Source of the DNA: a virus
Length of the DNA stretch: 26,265 nucleotides
IMG/VR virus record: IMGVR_UViG_3300017963_000692
Coordinates: 1-26,265 of that record
Strand: one strand, 5' to 3'
Each line of letters opens with the position of its first letter. Position 1 is the stretch's first letter. Below are positions 14,299-24,100 of the stretch, piece after piece. Under the pieces are notes generated by a model. The model did no database searches. It worked only from the letters and a program-made list of their open reading frames with translations, and had not been told where the DNA came from. The translations under genes and the position numbers were made by a program.

Positions 14299-16407
14299 AT
14301 GGATGAGTTAATCCCAGATAGAAGTCAAGCTCCTGTTGTTACTAGCGATCCTGTTGGTTTGAGGGAAATAGGGCAGTCAGAAACTCTGGTTGCCGACATT
14401 CCTCTTACTCCTGAGCAGCAATCTGCAAGAGAGCTTCTCCCTTATAGAGTCGGCGAGGTGCTTCCTGAAAGCGGAGCTATGGGCCGTGTAGGTCTAGGTG
14501 CTCTTAGTGCTTTGACATTCGATCCAAACGAATTCGCGCAGATACTAAAAGTTGCCGATCCTAGAATACAGGTAAGCACAGGGCCAAGAGGCGGTGTTTA
14601 CATAAAACATCCTGATAATCCTCAAACTTATGTTGTTAATAAGCCGGGTTTAAGCTGGGGAGATTTTACCCAAACAATGTCAGCAATCGCTGCGGCAACT
14701 CCTGCTGGTTTGGGTAGAACTGTGTTGACCCGGGCGGGATTGGAAGCCGCAGCTCAAGCAGCAATAGAGTTAGGACAAAGAAGCGCCGGCGGTGAGTTTA
14801 ATGTCGGAGAAGTAGCTATGGCTCCGATGTTTAGCGTGGCCTCAGATTTGCCCGGCGTGGTTTCTGCGGGAAGACAAGAAGCCAGAATGAGAAGTCAGGT
14901 AGCTGGAACGCTTGAAGAGGAAGCGGCTCCAGAGATATCCCGGGTGGCAAGAGAAGCAACAACCGGGCGAGCTCCGCAAGCGGCAGAGCGGATGGCGGAT
15001 GTTGTTCAGCCGGACCCTAGACGGGCTCGCGCTGTTGAAGAGTTAGGATTAGAAGAAATTACTCCGGCAAGAATGGTTTCTCAAAATCCTCAATATATTC
15101 AAGTTGAACAGGCTCTTGCTCAGATTCCGGGCTCAGCAATGGCTAACTCGGAGAAGCAGTTTATAGATCAGCTATCCGCTAGGGCTGGAAACTTCATAGA
15201 CGAGTTTGGAGGAAGCCGGGACTTAATTGCCGTAGATGATCTCATTAAGAAAGAAATGAGCGATACAATGGACGGTCTGAGGTCTCAGTCTGATGCTCTT
15301 TACGCAAAGATCAGCGCAACGATTGATCCTAGAGCTAGGATAACTAATTTGCGTCCGCTTAGGGACGCGCTTAGGTCAAAAGCAATAGATGCAGGCGGTG
15401 TAAGAAACTTATCTCAGCCAGAGCAGCAGTTATTTAGAGAAGTGCAAAGATCAATGTCAGCAACTGGTAGAGCTGGACAAATGACCTACACACGACTTGA
15501 TGAGCTAAGGCAAAAAATAGGAGAACAATACGGTAGCGCGTCTAGAGGTATGTTTGCGGGAGACGCTGCATCATTCCAGCTCGGTAGATTGTATGACGCT
15601 CTTACAGAGGCGCAGGATCAGGCTCTTAGAGACATTGATCCCGCTATGTCTCAGGTATGGAAAACAGCAAAAGCTCTTGTTGCTGAGAGAAAAGGTCTCG
15701 AAGAGATAGCCAAGAATGTTGCTGGTAGGAATATGGAAAAAAATATTGTTCCTCAATTAACCAGAGCTATGAATCGGTTGTCTGAGGGAAACAGCCAGTT
15801 GTTCAAGCAGGTTATAGAGGCTGTTCCAGAAAGCATGAGACAAGAAGCTGTAGTAACGGCTCTTGGCGGTCTTTTTACTCGTGGAGGAAGAACGAATGTA
15901 GAATTATCACCCGGTCAATTTGCTGCTTGGTGGAACAAAATAAAGAGAGACTCTGGTGCTAGAGAATTGCTTTTCCAAAACCTTCCTGCTGGCGGTGCAA
16001 GATATCTCAATAACTTAGCGTCTATATCAAAGGCTTATGCAGATGCAGCGGCGTCTGCTCCCAAAACTGGTATAACTAACGCAATGGAGATGATGAATAA
16101 CGATAATGGATTCATCAGCAAGTTTTTCGGAGAAATACCTATAGCTGGTAGTTGGGTAAAATGGGCTTTGGAGTCTGCTCCAGAGGATACACTAAAAGCT
16201 GCTAGTCAAATGATGGGAGATCCCACATTTAAGAGAATCATTGTAAGAGCTGCAAGAGGAGAGCCCACAGATAGAGCTGAGGCTAGCTTTATCAAGAGCA
16301 AGGTATTTAACAACTGGGCAAACACTGTTCCAGCCAATATTAGAGAAAGAGCGTTGGCCGTAGGTGTGGCTAATTACTTTTTGAACAGTACAAGCGGTGA
16401 AGAATAA
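14299..16407 (+). CDS. Putative large ejection protein, 702 aa
   Basis: Largest of the four-gene ejection-type block and in the position of P22 gene 16. Residues 1-60 are polar. At 64-115 lies a small alpha/beta part with RIQVSTGPRGGVYIKHPDNP. Residues 125-190 are hydrophobic Ala/Gly helices that could insert in a membrane (TMSAIAAATPAGLGRTVL). Residues 200-560 are long charged helices (QFIDQLSARAGNFIDEFGG near 286), and the C-terminus has a KWALESAPEDTLKAA helix. No lytic transglycosylase or protease motif is visible. It abuts the preceding gene by an 8-base gap with AGTAGG as SD, and its stop overlaps the fibre gene (TAATG). Confidence 0.55.
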   Translation: MDELIPDRSQAPVVTSDPVGLREIGQSETLVADIPLTPEQQSARELLPYRVGEVLPESGAMGRVGLGALSALTFDPNEFAQILKVADPRIQVSTGPRGGVYIKHPDNPQTYVVNKPGLSWGDFTQTMSAIAAATPAGLGRTVLTRAGLEAAAQAAIELGQRSAGGEFNVGEVAMAPMFSVASDLPGVVSAGRQEARMRSQVAGTLEEEAAPEISRVAREATTGRAPQAAERMADVVQPDPRRARAVEELGLEEITPARMVSQNPQYIQVEQALAQIPGSAMANSEKQFIDQLSARAGNFIDEFGGSRDLIAVDDLIKKEMSDTMDGLRSQSDALYAKISATIDPRARITNLRPLRDALRSKAIDAGGVRNLSQPEQQLFREVQRSMSATGRAGQMTYTRLDELRQKIGEQYGSASRGMFAGDAASFQLGRLYDALTEAQDQALRDIDPAMSQVWKTAKALVAERKGLEEIAKNVAGRNMEKNIVPQLTRAMNRLSEGNSQLFKQVIEAVPESMRQEAVVTALGGLFTRGGRTNVELSPGQFAAWWNKIKRDSGARELLFQNLPAGGARYLNNLASISKAYADAAASAPKTGITNAMEMMNNDNGFISKFFGEIPIAGSWVKWALESAPEDTLKAASQMMGDPTFKRIIVRAARGEPTDRAEASFIKSKVFNNWANTVPANIRERALAVGVANYFLNSTSGEE

Positions 16408-18707
16408 TGGCTAGATTCGGCGAGATAAACGCACAATACTTTGATGACGCTGGCGATCCGCTGAGCAGCGGTAAGATATATTTCTACGAGACCGGAACGA
16501 CTACTCTCAAGGATACCTTCAGCGACATCAACCAGACTATCGCTAACACCAATCCGGTCATTCTGAGCGCGGCTGGTAGGCAGCCAAACATATTCTTTAG
16601 CGGTACTGCTAAGGCGATACTGGTAGACAAGAATGACGTACAGATACTGGTTCGTGACCCGGTAGGTCAGACTGCCAGTGTATTCGGTGATGGCTGGGTA
16701 GCTACGAAGATATACAGTGCTGATGCCGTGGTATTAGGCAGTGACGGTCAATACTACCGATCTCTCGCCGCAGGTAACCAGAACAACGATCCGACATCTA
16801 CGTCAGGATACTGGACGCTACTCTACTCAGTAGAATGGAACTCAGGCATAACCTATCAGGAAGGCGCTGTAGTCACTTATGATGGTGAGCAGTACCAGAG
16901 CCTTCAGAACACTAACTTAAACAACAACCCATCCAGCGCGACATCGTACTGGGTGCTGCTGAGTTTTGCTTGGATATCTACGGCAACCTACGCAGACAAT
17001 CAGAATGCTGTCGGAACTGACGGTGTGCTCTACACATCTCAGCAAGCAGGCAATCAAGGCAATGATCCTACAGATGCTGCTAATCGCCCGACTTACTGGG
17101 TAGGCACATCTGCTGATGCGGCAGCCAGTGCTGCGGCGGCTGCGACTTCTGCTACAGCGGCGGCTACATCTGCAACCAACGCTGCTACTTCTGAGACCAA
17201 TGCTTCGAACAGCGCAACAGCGGCAGCCACAAGCGCCACAAACTCTGCTAATTCAGCAACAGCCGCGGCTACTTCTGAAACGAATGCGGCCAACAGCGCG
17301 ACTGCTGCGGCCACTAGCGCCACTAATGCAGCCACTTCAGAGACTAACGCTGCGACATCTGCTACCAATGCCTCAAACTCAGCTACTGCTGCTGCTAACT
17401 CTGCTACTGCGGCTGCAACGTCAGAGACCAATGCGGCTAACTCAGAAACGGCTGCTGCAACTTCTGCGACTAACGCAGCTACGAGTGAGACTAACGCGGC
17501 AACCAGTGAGACAAACGCAGCTAACAGCGCCACAGCAGCAGCTACCAGTGCTACCAATGCGGCTACCAGCGAAAGCAACGCATCTACATCAGCTACAGCG
17601 GCAGCGACTTCTGCAACCAATGCAGCGACAAGTGCCACAGCAGCCGCTTCCTCGGCCACAGACGCGGCCACAGCAGAGACAGGAGCGGAAGCAGCTCTGG
17701 CTGACTTCAACAGCAAGTATTTAGGAGCCTACGCCACACAGCCCACAGGCACGGCAGCAGGCCAACTGTACTTCAACACCACATCAGACACGATGTTCGT
17801 ATATACCGGGACGGCGTGGACTGAAGCTGGCTCAGCAGTAAATGGCACTAGCGAGCGTCAGGAGTACACAGCAACGTCCGGGCAGACTAGCTTTAACGCT
17901 ACCTATGATGTGGGCTTTGTTGATGTATATCTGAACGGTTCTAGGCTAATACCCACAACCGACTTCACGGCTACTAATGGCACGACTGTTGTTCTGACTA
18001 CAGGAGCCACGACAGGTGACAACGTATCTATTGTGGCCTATGGCGCATTCAGCCTAGCGGACGTTTACACAAAGCTACAGAGTGATGCTCGATACCTACA
18101 GATCACAAGCAACCTATCTGATCTGGATAACGCGGCAACAGCTCGGACTAACTTAGGTCTAGGCACGATAGCCACAGCAGCAACAAGTGACTACGCAGCT
18201 ACTGCTAATAATCTTTCAGACCTTGCCAGTGCTGCTACTGCACTTACTAATTTAGGACTCACGGCTACAGCAGCCGAGGTCAACTACAATGACATTACTA
18301 CTCTAGGATTAACAGAAGCGTCCAAGACAGTCACAGCAGACGCTAACGGTGTAGTGACCTTTGATAACGGTATATCAGAAGAGTATACAGCGGTTACTTC
18401 AAGCTCTAATGCTACGACCGTAAACCTTCAAGATGGTACGAACTTTTCTCATACACTAACTGAGAACACTACGTTTACTTTTTCAAACCCAGCGGCTAGT
18501 GGCAAGTCTTCTTCATTTACCTTGAAGCTGGTACAAGACGCTAGTGCTTCGGGATACACAGTGACTTGGCCCGCAGCAGTTGATTGGCCCGCAGCCACAG
18601 CACCAACACTCACAGCCACAGCTAGTGCAGTTGATTACTTTGTATTCATAACTCATGACGGCGGTACGACTTGGTACGGCTTCACAGCAGGACAGGCTCT
18701 CGCATAA
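16407..18707 (+). CDS. Tail fibre: head-binding N-terminus, three CBM-like modules, heptad rod, knob
   Basis: 766 aa. Residues 1-95 (GKIYFYETGTTT, then a PVILSAAGRQP segment) resemble virion-anchoring N-terminal domains of the P22 tailspike type. Residues about 96-232 hold three copies of a chitin/carbohydrate-binding-like module, each with YxxGDxV-like and final YW(T/V)LL or YWVG motifs (YRSLAAGNQNNDPTS, YQSLQNTNLNNNPSS, YTSQQAGNQGNDPTD). Residues 248-422 are 25 unbroken Ser-led heptads. Residues 430-766 hold phage-fibre motifs: LYFNTTSDTMFVYTGTAWTE, VDVYLNGSRLIPTTDFTATN, two NLSD/TNLGL repeats, and a beta C-terminus. Likely the main fibre contacting surface glycans. Start overlaps the previous stop by one base. 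Confidence 0.8.
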   Translation: MARFGEINAQYFDDAGDPLSSGKIYFYETGTTTLKDTFSDINQTIANTNPVILSAAGRQPNIFFSGTAKAILVDKNDVQILVRDPVGQTASVFGDGWVATKIYSADAVVLGSDGQYYRSLAAGNQNNDPTSTSGYWTLLYSVEWNSGITYQEGAVVTYDGEQYQSLQNTNLNNNPSSATSYWVLLSFAWISTATYADNQNAVGTDGVLYTSQQAGNQGNDPTDAANRPTYWVGTSADAAASAAAAATSATAAATSATNAATSETNASNSATAAATSATNSANSATAAATSETNAANSATAAATSATNAATSETNAATSATNASNSATAAANSATAAATSETNAANSETAAATSATNAATSETNAATSETNAANSATAAATSATNAATSESNASTSATAAATSATNAATSATAAASSATDAATAETGAEAALADFNSKYLGAYATQPTGTAAGQLYFNTTSDTMFVYTGTAWTEAGSAVNGTSERQEYTATSGQTSFNATYDVGFVDVYLNGSRLIPTTDFTATNGTTVVLTTGATTGDNVSIVAYGAFSLADVYTKLQSDARYLQITSNLSDLDNAATARTNLGLGTIATAATSDYAATANNLSDLASAATALTNLGLTATAAEVNYNDITTLGLTEASKTVTADANGVVTFDNGISEEYTAVTSSSNATTVNLQDGTNFSHTLTENTTFTFSNPAASGKSSSFTLKLVQDASASGYTVTWPAAVDWPAATAPTLTATASAVDYFVFITHDGGTTWYGFTAGQALA
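17148..17672 (+). repeat. 25 tandem 21-bp/heptad repeats in tail fibre
   Basis: Twenty-five consecutive heptads of the form S-(A/E)-T-(A/N)-A-(A/S)-(T/N/S), for example SATAAAT, SATNAAT and SETNAAN, encoded without a break (residues 248-422). Codons vary freely between copies, so the pattern is maintained at protein level. Heptad period with small residues suggests a tightly packed, probably trimeric helical rod as in other phage fibre repeats. Confidence 0.9.
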
Positions 18708-20629
18708 TGAGTAAAAAGCTAATACAAGCAGCGGCAGGTGCAGGTGGCACTCTCGGGTATGTAGAGGATGTATTCTCTACTTATTTGTATGAAGGAAATG
18801 GTTCTACACAGACCATAACCAACGGCATTGATTTAGATGGCGAAGGTGGTTTGGTGTGGCTTAAAAGTAGAGACCTTGCGAGAAATAACAATCTGTACGA
18901 CACTGAAAGGATAGGCACTTGGCCTAAACATTTAGTTTCTGATTCAACGGCAGCGGAAATAGATACAGAGCGTCTTTCATCGTTTAATTCAAATGGTTTT
19001 AGTCTATCCTCTTCTTCCGCTGTAAATGCTTCAGGTGAAAACTACGTCTCTTGGACATTCCGCAAGGCTGAGAAGTTCTTTGATGTAGTTACTTGGACAG
19101 GGAATGGGACTTCTCAGACAATAGCACATGCTCTTAACTCAACTATAGGCTCAATTTTTATTAAAAGAACTGACTCTTCTTTTGATTGGAAAGTTTACCA
19201 TATATCACTTGGAACATCCCAAGAGCTTGAGTTAAACCAAACAGGAGCAGCGGCGTCCACTGGAGGCACTGTTACAGCGGTAAGCGATTCTTCATTTACT
19301 GTAGGAGGAGGCAGTGGAGTTAACGCTTCTGGTGGTTCATACGTCGCCTACCTATTCGCCCACGACGCAGGAGGCTTTGGAGACGATGGCAGCGAGAGTA
19401 TTATTAAGTGCGGGAGTTTTACCGGTAATACTACTGTTGATTTAGGTTTTGAGCCTGCTTGGATAATGATAAAACCTACTAGCACAACAGGCGACTGGGA
19501 TATGCATGATGTTATGCGTGGATGGCCTTCTTCCGGTGATGCACAAAGATTAAAAGCTAACTCGTCAGTAGCTGAAACTTCAACATCACAAATATACCCA
19601 AATGCTACAGGCTTTAGCACATTAATAGGGTCTGCAACATACATCTACATAGCAATCCGCAGACCTATGAAGACTCCTGAGTCTGGGACTGAGGTTTTTA
19701 ATTCAGAGTTAGTAACGGCGACACAGGCCACAAAAATTGTTACAGGGATAGGTTTTAGCCCTGATTTACTTATTAATGGCGTCCGTAGCAACGCTAATTA
19801 TGGACAGCAAGTTACAGATAGGTTGCGTGGAGTAAATAAGCAGCTTTTTACTGAGTACACCTCCTCAGAAAGCACAACTAATGGGACGGCTCTAGTTTCT
19901 TTAGATATGGACGGCTTTACGTTAGGCGCTGACACAGGAGGAACGGGATGGAATGCTTACTCTGGATACACTTCCGTTAAATGGGCCTTCAAACGCGCCA
20001 CAGGCTTCTTTGATGTGGTGGCTTATACTGGTAATGGTGTAGCAGGACACGCTATTAACCATAACTTAGGCGTAGCGCCTGAGTGGATTATATGTAAAAA
20101 ACGTTCATCAGGTGGAAGTTTTAATGATTGGTATACAGTTACGTCTGTTTACTACAATACAAATCCATACGATAGACAATCTGCTTTAAATGGAACTAAT
20201 GGTTTTACAGGAGGAGGCTTTGTTAGCTCAGCAGACAGCACATCATTTACTCTTGCTAATGCTGTTGTTGCAAATGAAAACACATATGACCATATAGCTT
20301 ATCTTTTTGCTTCAGTGGCTGGCGTTAGTAAAATTGGAACATACACAGGAACTGGGTCAGACGTTAGTGTTGATTGCGGCTTTAGCTCTGGAGCTAGATT
20401 TGTATATATCCAAAGAGCAGATGCTACTGGAGACGGAAAATACGTCTGGGACAGCGCAAGAGGCATTGTCGCAGGTAACGATCCATATCTGTTATTGAAC
20501 TCCGCAGCAGCAGAAGTCACATCTACAGACTACATAGACCCGTTAAACGCAGGTTTTACAGTAACAAGCTCCGCTCCAGCAGGATTGAATGCTAGTGGCG
20601 GAACTTATTTTTTCTTAGCAATAGCATAG
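18707..20629 (+). CDS. Tail fibre/adhesin of six ~105-aa modules
   Basis: 640 aa from ATG 18707, which overlaps the previous stop (TAATG). An upstream in-frame TTG at 18671 lies within the fibre gene and is not used. After a 20-residue lead (MSKKLIQAAAGAGGTLGYVE), the protein is six related modules starting near residues 22, 124, 231, 328, 433 and 540. Each opens with a strand ending GNG-(S/T)QTI- or TGN-like, continues with an alternating strand with IxIKRTxSxxDW-type residues, and most end NASG-x-Y-V-(A/S)-(W/Y)-x-F. This module resembles a family seen in marine phage fibres (I believe named DUF7483, not checked). Beta-sandwich fold and receptor binding are inferred. No signal peptide or catalytic motif seen. 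Confidence 0.7.
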   Translation: MSKKLIQAAAGAGGTLGYVEDVFSTYLYEGNGSTQTITNGIDLDGEGGLVWLKSRDLARNNNLYDTERIGTWPKHLVSDSTAAEIDTERLSSFNSNGFSLSSSSAVNASGENYVSWTFRKAEKFFDVVTWTGNGTSQTIAHALNSTIGSIFIKRTDSSFDWKVYHISLGTSQELELNQTGAAASTGGTVTAVSDSSFTVGGGSGVNASGGSYVAYLFAHDAGGFGDDGSESIIKCGSFTGNTTVDLGFEPAWIMIKPTSTTGDWDMHDVMRGWPSSGDAQRLKANSSVAETSTSQIYPNATGFSTLIGSATYIYIAIRRPMKTPESGTEVFNSELVTATQATKIVTGIGFSPDLLINGVRSNANYGQQVTDRLRGVNKQLFTEYTSSESTTNGTALVSLDMDGFTLGADTGGTGWNAYSGYTSVKWAFKRATGFFDVVAYTGNGVAGHAINHNLGVAPEWIICKKRSSGGSFNDWYTVTSVYYNTNPYDRQSALNGTNGFTGGGFVSSADSTSFTLANAVVANENTYDHIAYLFASVAGVSKIGTYTGTGSDVSVDCGFSSGARFVYIQRADATGDGKYVWDSARGIVAGNDPYLLLNSAAAEVTSTDYIDPLNAGFTVTSSAPAGLNASGGTYFFLAIA

Positions 20630-20636
20630 GTGACTT

Positions 20637-21134
20637 ATGGAATTTAGAGTACGTTCAAGCGGTGAGCTAAAAACTCAAGGCGAAATCCGCAAACTCAATC
20701 CAAATGTTTCTTTGCCTAAAGTATGGAATAGCAACGTCTATGAAACGCTAGGCATTGACCCAGTATTAGAAACGCCCAAGCCAGACACTACTGGTGACTA
20801 CAAGGTAGTTGTGCGGAATGGCGCAGAACAGGACGCGAATAACAACTGGGTGCAGGCGTGGGTAGAGCGGGATATGTTTTCCGATACTACGGAAGATGGC
20901 GTTACTACCACTAAGGCAGAACATGAGGCAGCTTATCAGGCTAGATTGGATACAGAAGCTGCGGCTAATGTTAGGTCTGAGCGTGACCAAAAGCTAAAAG
21001 ACACAGATTGGATGGGTATGTCAGACGTTACTATGTCAACTGAATGGGCTACCTACCGACAAGCACTACGGGATGTTCCTTCACAAGCAGGATTCCCACA
21101 CACGATTACTTGGCCTACTGAGCCAGAGGTATAG
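20637..21134 (+). CDS. Tail-assembly-chaperone-like protein, 165 aa
   Basis: N-terminal 50 residues start MEFRVRSSGELKTQGEIRKL and carry a WNSNVYETLGIDPVLETP segment seen in phage tail-assembly proteins. The C-terminal half has a helical RLDTEAAANVRSERDQKLKD region, then DTDWMGMSDVTMSTEWATYR and the conserved ending RQALRDVPSQAGFPHTITWP. That ending matches the Phage_tail_APC-type family to my recollection. Such proteins are encoded beside fibre genes and aid fibre assembly. It lies between two fibre genes with 7- and 2-base gaps. SD AGGTGA (20628-20633) overlaps the preceding stop. Confidence 0.75.
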   Translation: MEFRVRSSGELKTQGEIRKLNPNVSLPKVWNSNVYETLGIDPVLETPKPDTTGDYKVVVRNGAEQDANNNWVQAWVERDMFSDTTEDGVTTTKAEHEAAYQARLDTEAAANVRSERDQKLKDTDWMGMSDVTMSTEWATYRQALRDVPSQAGFPHTITWPTEPEV

Positions 21135-21136
21135 AG

Positions 21137-24100
21137 ATGAGCAAATCAAGAGACATAGCCGATAGCGCGGCTACTATTAACTTTATTGATAACCTGACTT
21201 CTGATGCTCAGACTCAGCTCAATACTCTTGACACTGAGATAGACAACATCTCAGTAACTTCTGGCTCTCTGACCAAGACATTCACAAGCGGTGAAGCAGC
21301 CACAATTACCTTGTCAGGTAACGTGCTGTCTCCTGTTGTGGGCGTGACTAAAGAAGTAGCGCAGACGGGAACAACAAATAATAACTGGGACGTTAATTCT
21401 ACTACAGAGAACTACACACGTTTGGACTCTGCTACTGCGACTACTTTGGATTTTGTTGGGTTTGATGTTAGCGGAATTAGTTTTGTTGATAGCTTTAGCG
21501 TTTCATCTCAAAGCGCAGAACCTACAGATATAGCATTTAACACTGACGGCACTAAAATGTTTGTTGCTGAATATGGTGGGGCAGAAATAAACGAATTTAC
21601 TCTTTCTGCGGCATTTGATGTATCAACAGCAACTTATTCTCAGAACTTTTCTGTTTCATCTCAAGAAACTGGGCCAACAGGATTGGCCTTTAATACTGAT
21701 GGGACAAAAATGTTTGTTAGTGGTGAGTCTGGAGATAACGTAAACGAGTACACTTTGAGTACAGGTTTTGATATATCCACAGCAACATACTCACAAAACT
21801 TTTCAATATCCGCACAAGATACAAATCCAAAATCAATGACCTTTAACGCCGATGGCACTAAGATGTTTGTTATTGGTGGTGCTGGTCAAGATGTTAATGA
21901 ATACACATTATCTACAGGCTTTGATGTTTCTACTGCATCCTACTCACAGAACTTTTCTGTTGCTTCTCAAGAAACTGGCCCACGAGGAATAACATTTAAT
22001 ACTAATGGCACTAGAATGTTTATCGCTGGAAATGTGGGTGATTCTGTTTATGAGTACATTTTGAGTACAGGTTTTGATGTTTCCACGGCGACTTATTCTG
22101 AAAGTTTTTCAGTATCGGCGCAAGACGCTAGTCCGTGGGGCATAGCCTTCAATACTGATGGCACTAAAATGTTGTTAGTTGGTTATACTGGACAAGATGT
22201 TAATGAATACAATGTTGACATTGCATATTATTCTCATGTAACTCTCGGCACAGGCTCATTCGCATCTGCTGACGTAGGCAAGACTATCTACGCTAACAGC
22301 GGTGTGTTTATTCTAACTTCTACTGCTGGCGCAATATTTGAAACCACAGCACCCACTTCATACGCTCAAGTAGCTTCAGGCTCTTGGGAGATGTATGCCG
22401 TTGTGTATAACACGACTGATGGTGATTTGGAGTTGAGTGGTAAAGAAAGTTTTGATATTTCTACTGCCACTTTTGTTGATTCTTTTTCGGTTGCTTCACA
22501 AGATACTCAGCCAAGAACTGTAGCCTTTAACAACAATGGCACTAAGATGTTTATTGTTGGGACTATCGGAGATTCTGTTTACGAATATGCATTGTCAACA
22601 GGCTTTGATGTTTCTACTGCTAGTTATACCCAAAGTTTTTCCGTATCTTCTCAAGACACAAGCCCAGTAGGAATAGCTTTTAACACTGACGGAACTAAAA
22701 TGTTTATTACTGGTCAAGCAGGAGATGATGTAAATGAGTACACATTATCTACTGGTTTTGACGTTTCTACAGCATCTTTTGTAGATAGTTTTAGCGTGTC
22801 AGGACAAGATAATTCTCCACAATCAATAGCGTTTAACACTGACGGAACAAAAATGTTTGTTCTTGGCTCTCAGGCAGATGACGTAAACGAATATACATTA
22901 AGTACAGGGTTTGATGTTTCCACAGCATCCTATTCTCAAAACTTTTCTGTTGCTTCGCAAGACACATCTCCATACGGATTAGCTTTTAGCACAAATGGAA
23001 ATAAAATGTTTATTGTTGGTGCTTCAGGAGATTCTGTTTACGAATACAGATTAAGCACTGGCTTTGATATCTCTACAGCCTCTTATTCCCAAAACTTTTC
23101 CATATCTTCAGTAGATACAACACCATACGGAATAGCTTTTAATACTGACGGAACTAAAATGTTTATTGTTAGTTTTAGTGAAGATGACGTAAAAGAGTAC
23201 ACATTAGCATCAGCAGCCATCCCATCAGGCTACCACGCAGTTCACACCACAAACTCCACAGACTCTACTTACTGGACAGACATTAACTCTATGACCGCAG
23301 ATGAAGCTGCTGGTGATGGAAGTATTTACTACGCAGTCTCCACAGACGATAGGACTACTTGGAAGATTGCCGATAACACTGACGGCATACGGTCTATTGT
23401 CCGTAACAACTCAGGCACTTGGCAGTACAACTCCAATGGTACTTATGCGTCTACTACTTGGACTAACGCGACTACCAACACAGAGTTGAATGCTTTGCAG
23501 GAGGCTATGGAAGGTGCTGTTGTGGGCTATGATTTAGCTAACGCTAGTTATGACTCTGTTAGCTTTGATGTTTCATCTCAAGATACGCAGCCACAAGCAA
23601 TAGCATTTAATGCTAATGGTACAAAGATGTTTATTGTTGGTGAAACAGGGCAGGATGTAAATGAATACACTTTAAGCACAGGTTTTAATGTATCAACCGC
23701 TTCATACTCTCAAGCATTTTCTGTTTCTTCTCAAGAGTTATATCCTCAAGGAATCGCCTTTAATTCTGACGGCACAAAAATGTTTATTGTCGGGACTAAT
23801 GGTGACGACGTAAATGAATATACATTAGGCACAGGGTTTGACGTATCTACTGCGTCTTTTGTAGATTCTTTTAGCGTGTCTGCTCAAGACACATCTCCAA
23901 GAGGTGTAGCTTTTAGCACTGATGGGACTAAAATGTTTGTTGTAGGTATTACTAATGACTCTGTTTATGAATATACGTTATCAACAGGGTTTGATGTATC
24001 AACTTCATCTTTTGTAGATAGCTTTAGCGTTTCAGCTCAGGATACAGCGCCGTTAGATTTAACTTTTAATTCTGACGGAACTAAGATGTACATTATTGGT

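Noticed and set aside
17093-17716. 207-codon open frame on the minus strand (and a 202-codon frame on the plus strand) across the fibre heptads
   Set aside because: Both arise because the 21-bp repeat lacks stops in several frames. The products are repetitive Ala/Val or Leu/Gln strings and the fibre frame explains the pattern.
18671-18706. TTG start for the six-module fibre gene
   Set aside because: It would overlap the upstream fibre gene. ATG 18707 sits in the TAATG overlap used by several neighbours.
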